Of a stretch of DNA of 64,000 nt, positions 8,413 through 18,073 are shown in pieces. The notes beneath the pieces are model-generated. The model saw only the letters and a program-made list of their open reading frames with translations, did not search any database and was not told where the DNA came from. A program made the position numbers and the translations under genes. Origin of the DNA: Psychrobacillus mangrovi (GTDB taxonomy: Bacteria > Bacillota > Bacilli > Bacillales_A > Planococcaceae); NCBI RefSeq assembly GCF_037104765.1, contig NZ_JBAWSY010000005.1:124001-188000 (forward strand). Reading direction: 5' to 3'. Position 1 is the first letter of the stretch; each line of letters begins with the position of its first letter.

Positions 8413-8988
8413 TTATAGGTAGACCCCAAAATAAAATGAAAGTAAAAGAAATGCCGTCATCGCGCAACCTGCCATAATCCCTTTTCCCTTGTGTGCAGAT
8501 CCTTCTTTTTGCAGGGCATAGCTAAAGTAAAAGAAACAACCGACTGCAAGTAATAATGCCTCGAGCAGAATACTTCCGGGAACCATTTCCCATAGACCTA
8601 ATCCTAAGAGAGGAAGATTACCAATATTACCTGGTAGAAATGGCATATCAGGGCGGTGAACTATAAAATCAAGAATCCAGTGGCTAAATACGACGAGTCC
8701 TGTGATAATCCCAGATTTCCTACCCCAAAATCTTTTAGCTAGCAATGCTGCTAAAACGGATAGGATAATTGAGCCTACTAAAGAGTGCGTGTAGAATGCA
8801 TAGATCATAGCATTGCCATATCCACCTTTTCCAATGGATTCTATGTTCTCTAAACCTACCAAATTAAATGGAATAAACACAATATCAAGCAATTGTGTGC
8901 TGACGATTAGCGACCATAGTGGCGTTTCAGGGGTTTTACTTTTCACTGCAGCGGATATTCCGAAATGTCCTGCAAACATAGCTAACAA
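8413..8988 (-). CDS. Polytopic membrane protein, membrane-bound hydrolase-like
   Basis: A 191-residue protein with five to six hydrophobic segments. Conserved-looking polar residues lie near the membrane: HFG at the start, HSLVG in the middle, and HWILDFIVHRPDMP. This pattern of His/Asp in membrane loops recalls the membrane-bound metal-dependent hydrolase families, but I cannot assign one firmly. It is the last gene of the TetR operon and its ATG overlaps the yrdB stop. Function unknown. Confidence 0.7.
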   Translation of the reverse strand: MLAMFAGHFGISAAVKSKTPETPLWSLIVSTQLLDIVFIPFNLVGLENIESIGKGGYGNAMIYAFYTHSLVGSIILSVLAALLAKRFWGRKSGIITGLVVFSHWILDFIVHRPDMPFLPGNIGNLPLLGLGLWEMVPGSILLEALLLAVGCFFYFSYALQKEGSAHKGKGIMAGCAMTAFLLLSFYFGVYL

Positions 8989-9320
8989 CCTCCTGTATAC
9001 ATCAAAATCATACCTATCACTACTACTACTCCATATATAACCGCAAGCTTACTGTTTCCAGAGAAATATAGGGAGGCAGTTGCTAAAGCAAATATAATTA
9101 GCTGTAAAATAATTCGCACTGGAATAATTACAGGAAAATTGGCTTTAGGGGCAATGAATGCCCCCCAGAAAATAGCAACAAGAAGAGGGGTACCAATTCC
9201 AAATAATAATTTTAAAAACCAGCCCTTGTTCAGATGAAAACCCCAATACGAAAATGCGGCTAGCGCACATAATTCCATTAGAAAAAATAAACCATACACA
9301 GTATATTGAGCGATTATCAT
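8982..9320 (-). CDS. yrdB: YrdB family small membrane protein (DUF2568)
   Basis: About 112 residues with four transmembrane segments. MELCALAAFSYWGFH and GTPLLVAIFWGAFIAPKA are typical of YrdB. I chose the ATG at 9320 because it overlaps the upstream gene stop as ATGA and gives the family length; the longer frame upstream lies inside the hydrolase gene. No function is known for the family. It sits in the middle of a TetR-controlled operon. Confidence 0.83.
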   Translation of the reverse strand: MIIAQYTVYGLFFLMELCALAAFSYWGFHLNKGWFLKLLFGIGTPLLVAIFWGAFIAPKANFPVIIPVRIILQLIIFALATASLYFSGNSKLAVIYGVVVVIGMILMYTGGC

Positions 9321-10012
9321 GATAATCTTCCACCTAGCTTTATCTCCATACTGCGAACATAGTCCTCTAACTGATCGGCCGGACGTATCACTGCATTGCC
9401 ATGGCACACTTCTAGCAATTTTGGTTTTAACTCACTTAAGACAGACGCGCTTTTTACCGCTAGAGCCATATCTGCCGTAAACATTGGCATTGGAGAACGA
9501 AGCTTTCCCTTCTTTGAAGTGAAAAGATCCCCTCCTAACAATATTCCATCCTTTTCGTGGTAATAAGCGACGTGACCTGGAGAATGTCCAGGAGTGAAAA
9601 TAGGTGTAAGTCCACCAATCGATTGCATGTTGCCAGTCTTATCTTCTAAGAGTGGCTGAGTTAATTTTTTCGGTAAGTTCAACTCTAGTTTTTTTCTTTT
9701 TGGATATACAATTTCCCCTTCCATATAAGGAATTTCTATTTGATGGGCGTACACTGGCACTTCGTTACTTTTTAAAATCTCCTTCACCGCTCCAACATGG
9801 TCCGAATGTCCATGTGTTAATAGAATTCTCTGCAAAGTACCAGCATTTAATTGTTTAATAAATTTCATAATTCCTTTTGCCATCATTGGCATCCCAGCGT
9901 CCACTAATGTAACCCCGTCCTCATCCACAACAACCCATACGTGAATCGGAATAATCATCCATGTTTTTAAACTCCAAATATGATCCGAAATCTTTTTTGC
10001 TTTCATCATCAT
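9317..10012 (-). CDS. MBL-fold metallo-hydrolase
   Basis: Metallo-beta-lactamase fold hydrolase of 231 residues. The HGHSDHVG metal-binding motif lies near residue 67; further ligands are likely at TPGHSPGHV (about 142), GGDLF (about 160) and the C-terminal CHGNAV. An LVDAG strand precedes the active site. It belongs to the large YqgX/YflN-like group of small hydrolases whose substrates are mostly unknown. It starts 5 bases after the tetR-family stop, so it is part of that autoregulated operon. Confidence 0.9.
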   Translation of the reverse strand: MMMKAKKISDHIWSLKTWMIIPIHVWVVVDEDGVTLVDAGMPMMAKGIMKFIKQLNAGTLQRILLTHGHSDHVGAVKEILKSNEVPVYAHQIEIPYMEGEIVYPKRKKLELNLPKKLTQPLLEDKTGNMQSIGGLTPIFTPGHSPGHVAYYHEKDGILLGGDLFTSKKGKLRSPMPMFTADMALAVKSASVLSELKPKLLEVCHGNAVIRPADQLEDYVRSMEIKLGGRLS

Positions 10013-10017
10013 TCTCC

Positions 10018-10635
10018 TTACTTTAATTTTTCTTTAAAACCTAAAATAAGAATATCTACTGCAAGGTCAAACGTCGGTTTAAGTCTTTCGATTAACACTC
10101 CAAGCGATTCATGTTGATATGAGTACGTACTCAAAATGCCGTTCAAGCTGTAATAATAAATACGAGCAAAGGCTAGTAGTTGATCATTGTTCGGTAGAGA
10201 AAGACTTTTCTGAATGAGCTCTTTCATTATTTCAAAAATTTCTATTCGAAGTTTATTGATCTCTAATTCAGGTTCTTCATCTACCCTAGAAGATTTAGCA
10301 TTGAAAAAAATATCATACATACTTCGATTTTGTAGGCAAAATTTAATATACTCACGACTAATTTCTTTTAATTTTTCTTCTGAAGATAATGAATTTATTT
10401 TCGAAATTTGGTCGAATTTTTTTTGTAATTCTTGTAAAGATGGCATAGAAAGTTGGTGAAGCAATGTTTCCTTATCTTTAAAATAAAGATAAATCGTCGT
10501 ATGTGAACAACCTGCATTCTTCGCTATTTCTCTTATCGTTACGGCATCATATCCCTTTTCAGCGAATAATTGCCCTGCAGATTTTAAAATCTCTTGTTTT
10601 GTATCTTCTGAACGCTGCTCATGTTTGCTTTTCAT
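10018..10635 (-). CDS. TetR family transcriptional regulator
   Basis: A 205-residue repressor. The N-terminal HTH covers residues about 10-56 (ILKSAGQLFAEKGYDAVTIR, then CSHTTIYLYFKDKETLL); the C-terminal helical part is the ligand and dimer domain. It is the first gene of a four-gene operon (TetR, MBL hydrolase, YrdB, membrane protein) and almost certainly represses it. The promoter just upstream carries two copies of a 13-bp palindrome that cover the -10 region. Confidence 0.93.
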   Translation of the reverse strand: MKSKHEQRSEDTKQEILKSAGQLFAEKGYDAVTIREIAKNAGCSHTTIYLYFKDKETLLHQLSMPSLQELQKKFDQISKINSLSSEEKLKEISREYIKFCLQNRSMYDIFFNAKSSRVDEEPELEINKLRIEIFEIMKELIQKSLSLPNNDQLLAFARIYYYSLNGILSTYSYQHESLGVLIERLKPTFDLAVDILILGFKEKLK

Positions 10636-10654
10636 TTATTCACACCCTCCCATC

Positions 10655-10700
10655 ACTAACCATTGGTTACATTATAACCACTGGTTAGTATGACTGTCAA
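10655..10700 (-). promoter_or_regulatory. TetR operon promoter with two palindromic operators
   Basis: On the minus strand TTGACA (10695-10700) and TATAAT (10671-10676) are perfect boxes with 18-base spacing. Two copies of the palindrome TAACCAnTGGTTA lie at 10657-10669 and 10675-10687, with centres 18 bases apart. One overlaps the spacer and -10 box, the other the expected transcription start. This is a textbook arrangement for tight autorepression. Confidence 0.85.
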
Positions 10701-10741
10701 ATATACCCTAGAAACCAAATTTATCTCTAGGGTTTTATATT

Positions 10742-11512
10742 TCAAGCGTATTGAGTAATTACTTGTTTTAATTTTTCCTGTAGATTCGGTAGATCTCTTG
10801 TAGTGATTGTAAGCTTAATGTGACTTTCATCCATTTCTAATGCTTCTGATAGAAATCCTCCAAACCCTCTTGCTTTACGATCTACTTGAATAAGAATATC
10901 TGCAGATTGTTCCGTTTGTGAAAGGAACAAGATTTCTAATTCATCTAGTCTTCCTCTATACACGCCGCTAATAGGTACGAATTCAAATTCCTGAACAAAC
11001 GGAAACTTATTGTGATATCTTCTGGATGCTTGCTCACATTCCGCTTTTCTTAATGTAAATCCAAGTCGTTCTGTTTCGTTTAAAATCTGTGCAGCAAGGC
11101 TTGTTGGTCTTACTCCAATGAAATCTTTGTCTTTTGGATCTGCTCCATTTTTAATATCTAGTCCTGTGCCAACCCATACTCTTGTGTTTCCTATAGTAAT
11201 TGGTGTATCCACTGGCAGCACAAATGAAAATGGAACTACTTTCGTTTCATTTGCTCCAATGGTTAAAGGCTCGTTTACTTTATAGTTGATCACCGAAGCA
11301 ACATCTGTGTATTTTCTATCATCCGATTCTCGAATATAAATCGTATACACAGTCAAATAAATGGAGTCTATTTGTTGTTCTATATTCCCTCCATAAATTT
11401 CAACTACACCTCTCATTGTTTCACCAGCAACATACTCTGACTTTTCAAGTTTCGTATCTACTTTTGCTCCACCAATTCCTACACTTGCAAGGACTTTATT
11501 AAAAAATGACAT
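10742..11512 (-). CDS. spo0M: Sporulation-control protein Spo0M
   Basis: Arrestin-like protein that modulates early sporulation in Bacillus. Of 256 residues, the start MSFFNKVLASVGIGGAKVDT is typical; beta-rich arrestin-like halves follow, with FSFVLPVDTP in the first. The ATG at 11512 was chosen over an upstream ATG because AAGGGGGATC lies at the right distance and the protein then begins exactly as in relatives. Single gene, divergent from the FUSC gene. Its presence supports a spore-forming Bacillales host. Confidence 0.92.
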   Translation of the reverse strand: MSFFNKVLASVGIGGAKVDTKLEKSEYVAGETMRGVVEIYGGNIEQQIDSIYLTVYTIYIRESDDRKYTDVASVINYKVNEPLTIGANETKVVPFSFVLPVDTPITIGNTRVWVGTGLDIKNGADPKDKDFIGVRPTSLAAQILNETERLGFTLRKAECEQASRRYHNKFPFVQEFEFVPISGVYRGRLDELEILFLSQTEQSADILIQVDRKARGFGGFLSEALEMDESHIKLTITTRDLPNLQEKLKQVITQYA

Positions 11513-11703
11513 TAAAGAGATCCCCCTTGGTATTTTGTTAGCTAACAATACGATCGAATTAAATAAAAAGTTTCAAATAGTTTTTTTCATAGAAGGATAA
11601 AATTAATATTCATTTTGGAATTAAAGATAACATGCTTACTTTTTGTTATTCTTGATTTTCAGCGATATAATTAGAATATTAAATATAAAAAGAAGGAATC
11701 TAC

Positions 11704-13626
11704 TTGAGAAATAAAACTTCTGAAACACTCTTCTCTACGCTGTTATTAACCATCAAACAAGCTTTCGCCGTGAATAATAACCCTCTTCCTTGGACCAAAG
11801 CTTTTAGTGCCGGTGTTTGTGCAGGTTTGCCTGTATTAATTGGATATCTATTCGGTAATCTTGAATATGGACTTATTGCAGGCCTCGGTGGTTTGACCTA
11901 TTTGTATGTCTTCAACATACCTTATGCCTTTCGTGCTAAAAAGTTATTCTTTGCATTAGTGGGACTATCTATTGCAATGGGTCTCGGTACTATGTTTGCT
12001 CCTTATCCCTATGTGTCTGCATTTGTTGTAGCTATTATTGGTGCTATTGTTACTTTTCTATTTGGCGCTCTCCGAATTACAGGTCCTGCTGCAATCTTCT
12101 TCGTATTGACATTTTTGATGGGGACAGGAATGCCTATAGATACGTCTCTTGCCCCACTACGTGCTGGGCTAGTTTTTATAGGTGGTGCTTTTTCTTGGAT
12201 CATTGGAATGATGGGCTGGATTCAAAATCCGCATGGGCCTGAAAAAATTGCAGTAAAGAAAGTGTATTCCGATCTAGCTACTTTTATCAATTCTTTTGGA
12301 ACGGAGCATTTTGATGACTCCAAAGAAAAGATTGGAGCTTCGTTGAATTCGGCAGAAGAAATGCTTCTATCTGGTTATATTCCGTGGAGAGTATCGGAGA
12401 CATTTAAACAACTTGTTTTATTGAAAGAGCAAGCAAATAACATCTTTTTATATATTCTAGAAAACGGAGACAAGCTAGAAAAAATGCTTCCAAAGGAAAT
12501 TGGAAATACGATTCAATCTATCGCAAATTCTATCGACTATAAAATTCCGAAAGAGATACCTTATCTTAAAATATCTGCTCATCCTTTACATGAAATGGTG
12601 AATGAAGCAGTTACTATCATCAATGAGCCTATATCAAGCAACACTCGCAGGGTGAGTATTTCGAAGCCGTCCCTTCGTGTAATACTTGGTGGTGCTTTTG
12701 ATAAAAACTCTGTCGTGTTTTTATATGCATTGCGTTATGGATTTGTGCTATTGATCGCAGCGCTTATAGCTATTTCCTTTGATTTTAATCGATCATATTG
12801 GGTAACTTTATCATGTGCTGCAGTTTTATCAGGTGCAACCATTATGGCGACATTTCACCGTGCCATTCAGCGAACACTTGGTACAATTATCGGGATTCTA
12901 ACCGCCACTGCTATCCTTTATTTTCAACCAGATGGCTATGTTATTGCCATTGCTATATTTCTGCTTACTTTTTTGACAGAGCTTGCAATTGTATTAAATT
13001 ATGGGATCGCTGCATTATTTATTACACCGAATGCATTATTGCTTGCAGAAAGCACAACAAAAATACATGATATTTCTTATTTTGCATCTGCTCGTGTCAT
13101 CGATGTACTAATCGGTTGTGCAATTGGCTTGATTGGCACGCTTATTATAAATCGTAAAAGTGCTGCTAGTATTCTTCCGCATACAATAGCTAAAACCATT
13201 CGAAGTCAACAACAGCTTTTACTGACACTATTTTCGAAGGGATCTTCCCTTGTTGAACCTGAACATTCCAGAGAACGCAGTAAAATGCAGACAAATCTCA
13301 CTAATTTAAAAATTATGTACAATACCGCATTAGGAGAAATCCCTAGAGATAAGGAACGATTGGATTTATATTTCCCGGTAATTCTTTCAGTTGGACAGCT
13401 TGGTTATTTATTAGATTCTTCTACCAAATTCAAGGATCGTCCGATATTATCCGATAGTGATCTTTCTCAAATACTGCTCGTGTTTGAAACACTGGCTAAA
13501 GCAGCAGAACAGGAAATAGAGTTTTCTAAAAGACAAGTTCCTGAAATAGAAGGATTTAATAAAATAAAAACGGAAGTGAAACACTTGCAGGATACACTTT
13601 ATGCAAGTGGAGGGAAGGTTCATTAA
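11704..13626 (+). CDS. FUSC-family integral membrane protein (aromatic acid exporter-like)
   Basis: A 640-residue protein with two blocks of transmembrane segments (about residues 35-180 and 345-490), each followed by a soluble helical region. This is the fusaric-acid-resistance/YccS architecture. The second block contains FDFNRSYWVTLSCAAVLSG and RTLGTIIGILTATA, typical of the FUSC_2 domain. TTG start with AAGAAGGA seven bases upstream. Efflux of aromatic acids is the usual guess for the family; the substrate here is unknown. It is the chromosomal gene flanking the left end of the mobile island and is intact. Confidence 0.85.
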   Translation: MRNKTSETLFSTLLLTIKQAFAVNNNPLPWTKAFSAGVCAGLPVLIGYLFGNLEYGLIAGLGGLTYLYVFNIPYAFRAKKLFFALVGLSIAMGLGTMFAPYPYVSAFVVAIIGAIVTFLFGALRITGPAAIFFVLTFLMGTGMPIDTSLAPLRAGLVFIGGAFSWIIGMMGWIQNPHGPEKIAVKKVYSDLATFINSFGTEHFDDSKEKIGASLNSAEEMLLSGYIPWRVSETFKQLVLLKEQANNIFLYILENGDKLEKMLPKEIGNTIQSIANSIDYKIPKEIPYLKISAHPLHEMVNEAVTIINEPISSNTRRVSISKPSLRVILGGAFDKNSVVFLYALRYGFVLLIAALIAISFDFNRSYWVTLSCAAVLSGATIMATFHRAIQRTLGTIIGILTATAILYFQPDGYVIAIAIFLLTFLTELAIVLNYGIAALFITPNALLLAESTTKIHDISYFASARVIDVLIGCAIGLIGTLIINRKSAASILPHTIAKTIRSQQQLLLTLFSKGSSLVEPEHSRERSKMQTNLTNLKIMYNTALGEIPRDKERLDLYFPVILSVGQLGYLLDSSTKFKDRPILSDSDLSQILLVFETLAKAAEQEIEFSKRQVPEIEGFNKIKTEVKHLQDTLYASGGKVH

Positions 13627-13649
13627 AAAAGGCAAAAATAATAAAAGGA

Positions 13650-13680
13650 GTGTCAGGTTTAATATTATCTAGGGTGAAAT
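13650..13680 (+). repeat. Left terminal inverted repeat of the island
   Basis: GTGTCAGGTT at 13650, followed after 10 bases by TAGGGT. It matches the right end (29374 reading leftwards) at about 20 of 28 positions. It starts 23 bases after the FUSC stop codon. Confidence 0.65.
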
Positions 13681-13683
13681 ATT

Positions 13684-13790
13684 TATAATCAAACTATTAA
13701 AAAGGTATTACATTTTAATGATGTAGTACCTTTTTTATTGTAGTTATATGTAAATATCCATGGTATTATATGTAATATTATAATCAAACT
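13684..13790 (+). repeat. Two subterminal TATAATCAAACT copies, left end
   Basis: Exact 12-base copies at 13684-13695 and 13779-13790, directly repeated 95 bases apart, upstream of gmtY. The same 12-mer occurs twice at the right end on the opposite strand. They are candidate recombinase binding sites. Confidence 0.6.
13699..13736 (+). terminator. Hairpin terminator between FUSC gene and gmtY
   Basis: AAAAAGGTA and a complementary TACCTTTTTT flank a stem-loop with a short AT-rich loop. It lies inside the island end and may insulate the trio from read-through. Confidence 0.6.
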
Positions 13791-13810
13791 ATAAGTATAG
13801 GAGGATATAT

Positions 13811-15298
13811 ATGAGATATGTTCAGGTATCTTCAAAAACATATAGGGATAATACAGGCAGGAGCATAGACTTTCCTACTCTTCTAGTTGAGTATAATAGA
13901 GAGACAATGCTTTTTGAACAATTACACAGATATCAAATAAGGAATCGTAGTAAAAGCAGAACTTGGCATAAGAAGTTAGTACAAGCTGTTGGACTATTGC
14001 TTGATTATATGGAAGCTAATCAGAAATATTATTCTTCTCCAAAAGAATTCTTTGATACATTTACGGAGTCTGTTTATTCAGGAACAATAAATGAAGAAGG
14101 TATAGACCCTTCGGGACTTTATTGGTTACCTAAAAGAGTTGAAACAGCGAATATGCTTTTATCTGCTTTAAATGGGTTATCAGATTGGTTATATGAAGAA
14201 TATGGAGCTGTTCAATTAAACCCTTGGAGAAAAGCCACAAGATATGAAGAACGACTTAACTGGATGGCACAGATAAACAAAAGTCAGAACTCATTTCTAG
14301 GGCATTTAAATGATGTTCATGAAATCTCTGAAACTGCAAAATTAGCTCGCAATGCTGTTAGAAGAAGAAAACCATACTCATCAAAAGGAGATACAAAAGC
14401 CTTCCCCGAAAATAAAATACATGATCTCCTATGGGAAGGGTTTAAGAATACAAGAAAGAACTATGAATTAGACCTTGTTGACCGTTATAACTGGCGTGAT
14501 ATTGCCATTACTATACTGATGCATGGCGGTGGACTTAGGCATAGTGAAGTATTTCATTTATGGGTACAGGACGTCTTCCCTGACCATGAAGATCCAAATC
14601 TTGCTGTGGTACGAATCTATCATCCAAGTGAAGGAAAAGCCCCGCAGGATTTCAAGAACCCTACTACTGGTAAATATATAACAGACAGAGAAAGCTATCT
14701 GCTATTAAAATATGGTTTGCTTCCACGCAATATGTATTCCGCACAGGACAAACGATTTGCAGGGTGGAAAGAGCCAAGACTTGATAACGATGAAGATAAA
14801 TACATGCATGTTTACTGGTTGTCAAAGGAGTGGGGATACATCTTTATGTATGTATGGAAAATGTATATGGCGAAAAGGTTAAGAGATGGCATTAAGGATA
14901 CTCACCCATTTGCCTTTGTCTCACATTCGCCTAAAACACTAGGAGAAATGATGCCACTTAGGACTCAGAGGGAGTCTCACGAAAAAGCGGTTGAAAAGAT
15001 TGGTTTGATAGTCGGAAAGAAAGATGGCACTACTCCACACGGACATAGACACGCATATGGTCAAAGACTTAAAAATGCCAATATACCTGACCGCATCAAA
15101 CAAATTGCCATGCACCACAAATCTATAGAGTCTCAGAAAGTATACACAGAGCCAACAGTTGCAGATGTTACAGCTTCACTAAATAATGCCACTGCATCTT
15201 TGGATAATGGTTGTGAACTTCCAATGCAGGCTGAGATTGATGCATGGATGAATGAAGAAACTAAACAGCTGAACAGATACAGATATAGGAGAAAATAA
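13811..15298 (+). CDS. gmtY: Tyrosine recombinase, GmtY-like (trio gene 1)
   Basis: Site-specific integrase of 495 residues with a C-terminal catalytic domain. Arg box GGGLRHSEVFHLWVQDVF near residue 240, HGHRHAYGQRL box near residue 415, then HHKSIESQKVY with the candidate nucleophile Tyr near residue 443. N-terminal part is a SAM-like DNA-binding region. It resembles the first protein of the gamma-mobile-trio and, more distantly, Tn554 TnpA. GGAGG lies six bases before the ATG, and the stop abuts the ATG of the second gene. Expected to act at the island ends with its partners. Confidence 0.82.
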   Translation: MRYVQVSSKTYRDNTGRSIDFPTLLVEYNRETMLFEQLHRYQIRNRSKSRTWHKKLVQAVGLLLDYMEANQKYYSSPKEFFDTFTESVYSGTINEEGIDPSGLYWLPKRVETANMLLSALNGLSDWLYEEYGAVQLNPWRKATRYEERLNWMAQINKSQNSFLGHLNDVHEISETAKLARNAVRRRKPYSSKGDTKAFPENKIHDLLWEGFKNTRKNYELDLVDRYNWRDIAITILMHGGGLRHSEVFHLWVQDVFPDHEDPNLAVVRIYHPSEGKAPQDFKNPTTGKYITDRESYLLLKYGLLPRNMYSAQDKRFAGWKEPRLDNDEDKYMHVYWLSKEWGYIFMYVWKMYMAKRLRDGIKDTHPFAFVSHSPKTLGEMMPLRTQRESHEKAVEKIGLIVGKKDGTTPHGHRHAYGQRLKNANIPDRIKQIAMHHKSIESQKVYTEPTVADVTASLNNATASLDNGCELPMQAEIDAWMNEETKQLNRYRYRRK

Positions 15299-18025
15299 AT
15301 GGGAAGAAAAAGTTATGATAATTTTTTTAAGTATAAAATGATTGAAGAACTTTGCAACGGCAAAACATCAATGGATATTCAGCGAGAATATGGTGTTAAA
15401 AATAATACTGTTATGAAATGGCTCCGAGATTTTATTAAAAACGAAGCTTTTGGTGATCATGCATTATCGCCAAAAGAAAATCTGAGGCTTAAACAGTTAA
15501 AGGAAAAAGCAAGGAAAAGAGAACTTGAGTTAAGGCTTCATGGAACGTCTAGGAGTGAAAACCTCGAATGGCTTTTAGAATATGATTCAGATTTACAGCA
15601 ATGGAATGAATTTTCCACTGAATGGATAAAAATGATTGTAAGAAACAAAGAACAAGCACTTGTATCTCTATCAAACTTCTTTAAGAAATATGTAATTCCC
15701 TATAACATCACTAGGTCTGTGCAGGAGTTCATTTCAATAGAATATGACATACCAGATTTTTACGAGATTATTTATGCAGAAAGAGACTCACAATCCCATG
15801 CTTTAGCTGAAGCAAAAAAGATTGTTGAATTTATTGACTGGATTATTGAGGAGAAGTTTTCGGTTGAAGATGATTTAGGAAACAAGCTTACTCCAACAGA
15901 ATTTGAAAATCCTCTAACAAAATACTTACCAGACTCTGTAAAATCATCGCAACGTAATGAATCAGATAAGAATGTCCTGCCTTATAGATACATTAAAGAC
16001 CTTCGTAATATACTCTGCCCTCCAAATGCAACCTGCTTTAAAGACTTGAAATTTGCACAAAGTTCAGGCGATGTAAGTAGAGCAGGTGGAGGTGGTGATT
16101 GGTTCATTGTTGATAAGTCTGTTATTGATAAAAATGACACAGACTGTGTTTACAGATTCAGAAAAACTTCCAAGTATGAACAGAGAAGAAAAGGACTTTC
16201 TGAAGAAGTATATGAGATGTGGTTTCCGGGGACTACTGTGTTGCTTTTGACAAAGCTCCTTCTTCCTTTGAGGACTTATCAGGTCCGTATGCTTGACAGT
16301 GGAGAAATGGATACTTATAAGTATGTGCAGTCTTTGCGAAATGTGGCTGGAGAATGGATTAAGAATGATTCACATTTAAGTCAGGGTACAGAAAGAAATC
16401 CTTTTGAAAGAGGAGTTATTCGTAAATTCAAAGACAAAACAACGCAGCTTGAAATGACAGGTTTTTTTATCAACACGAATAAAACAGCAGACATCAACAA
16501 AGAGGAATCCGATAAAGGTTATGACATTCCTTGGCAGTACGAAGAAGCACAATACTGGCTTGTAAAACTTAGGGATTGGCAGATGAAGTACAATCCTATT
16601 TCTCAACCTGCAAAATGGACAGAACTGAAAAGTAACCACTTAGGACATATAAAAGATGTGAGGATTTTAAAACAAATGGGGGAAATCACATTTCTTTTCA
16701 GAAATCCTACTTCAATAGGACAGGAACACTTGCCAATAGGAGTAAGAGGAATGGATACTTTTTGGTATAAGACACTTAAACAGCTTGAGATTCAGCTTAA
16801 AGAAAATACATTATCCGAAGAAGAAAGAACATTAAAATTTGTGCGTCCAGACAGTAATCAAACGACGACTTATTATCCCCTTCATTCACTCAGAGTATCA
16901 CTTATAACTGCCTATGCTCTTGAAGGTGGAGTTCCAATGCCTATTCTTTCAAAGGCTATCGCAGGTCACGCAAGACTCATTATGACTCTTTATTATACAA
17001 AAGCAGGTATTTCATATGTTACAGATACAATGAATCAGGCTGAAAAGAGCATTCTTGAAAATGATAAAGAAGCTTTTGATAGATTTATTAGAGATGCAAA
17101 GTATGATCAGTTAGAAACAAGTGTAGCTGCCAATGACCCAATAGCTTATCAGGCAGTAATCAACGCTCAAAAATCAGGTGCAAGTATTATTATAAGTGAT
17201 AAAGGAATTTGTCCTACAGGCTGTTTTGGATGCGATTCAGGTGGCACATATGTTAATGATGATACGGATAAAATCACTTATGGTGTTGTTCCGGGTTTTC
17301 CAGAGCAGAACTGTGTCAGATGTAGATGGTTCGTAACTAGTCCTGCTTTTCTTCCGGGCTTAGTGCATCATTTTAATACCATAGGCTACAATATGGGCGA
17401 AACAGGAAAACGAGTGATTAAATATCAGCATGATATAGAACTTTTAGAAAATGAAAAATATGAATGTGAACTTAATGGAACCATATTTACAAAACATCAT
17501 GAATTGCTTAAATATGAGCAATTATATGCACAGGAGATACAGAAGAATGATAAGCTAGCAAACGATTATAATGCCACTCTTCGTCTTATTGATAAGAGCA
17601 TGAAGTTAATCAAAGAAACATCTTCTGATGATGGATTTCAGCTTGTTACCGTAGGTTCTATATCGGATGTTGGAATTTCTATTAATAATATTGAACATGA
17701 ACTTGAACAGCTTCAAATCATCTGTAATGGGGCGGAACTGTTTCCTGAAACAGATGCAAGCAAGGCAGTTCTTCAAAGGTCTCAAATCATAGATTTAACA
17801 TTTAAAAATAACAATAAAATGCCCGTTATGTTCTCATTAACAGAAGAAGAACAGCTCATTGCAGGAAATCAATTCATGAGGCTTTTGATTAATCGTGCAG
17901 GTAGTTTAAAAGATGCTATTCCTTATGCAATCGGGCGGAAGAAACTTGAAGAAATCGGGTTTGAGATTGAGTTTGTTGATGAACTTAAATCTGTGACTTT
18001 TAACAGTAATTTATTACCAATATAG
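15299..18025 (+). CDS. gmtZ: Large tyrosine recombinase-like protein, GmtZ/VPA1269-like (trio gene 2)
   Basis: A 908-residue protein starting directly at the gmtY stop. Residues about 1-45 form a transposase-type HTH (MDIQREYGVKNNTVMKWLRD). The recombinase core has an Arg box (LLPLRTYQVRML, about 325), an HSLR box (about 530) and GHARLIMTLYYTK with a candidate Tyr (about 563). A Cys cluster, CPTGCFGCD and NCVRCR (residues about 640-680), probably binds zinc. The C-terminus is helical. This layout matches the VPA1269 family in GMT islands and recalls Tn554 TnpB. Function in DNA rearrangement is inferred. Confidence 0.8.
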   Translation: MGRKSYDNFFKYKMIEELCNGKTSMDIQREYGVKNNTVMKWLRDFIKNEAFGDHALSPKENLRLKQLKEKARKRELELRLHGTSRSENLEWLLEYDSDLQQWNEFSTEWIKMIVRNKEQALVSLSNFFKKYVIPYNITRSVQEFISIEYDIPDFYEIIYAERDSQSHALAEAKKIVEFIDWIIEEKFSVEDDLGNKLTPTEFENPLTKYLPDSVKSSQRNESDKNVLPYRYIKDLRNILCPPNATCFKDLKFAQSSGDVSRAGGGGDWFIVDKSVIDKNDTDCVYRFRKTSKYEQRRKGLSEEVYEMWFPGTTVLLLTKLLLPLRTYQVRMLDSGEMDTYKYVQSLRNVAGEWIKNDSHLSQGTERNPFERGVIRKFKDKTTQLEMTGFFINTNKTADINKEESDKGYDIPWQYEEAQYWLVKLRDWQMKYNPISQPAKWTELKSNHLGHIKDVRILKQMGEITFLFRNPTSIGQEHLPIGVRGMDTFWYKTLKQLEIQLKENTLSEEERTLKFVRPDSNQTTTYYPLHSLRVSLITAYALEGGVPMPILSKAIAGHARLIMTLYYTKAGISYVTDTMNQAEKSILENDKEAFDRFIRDAKYDQLETSVAANDPIAYQAVINAQKSGASIIISDKGICPTGCFGCDSGGTYVNDDTDKITYGVVPGFPEQNCVRCRWFVTSPAFLPGLVHHFNTIGYNMGETGKRVIKYQHDIELLENEKYECELNGTIFTKHHELLKYEQLYAQEIQKNDKLANDYNATLRLIDKSMKLIKETSSDDGFQLVTVGSISDVGISINNIEHELEQLQIICNGAELFPETDASKAVLQRSQIIDLTFKNNNKMPVMFSLTEEEQLIAGNQFMRLLINRAGSLKDAIPYAIGRKKLEEIGFEIEFVDELKSVTFNSNLLPI

Positions 18026-18073
18026 ATAGTCCTACTATTGATCAAGCATAATTAATGTATTGGAGGATATATG

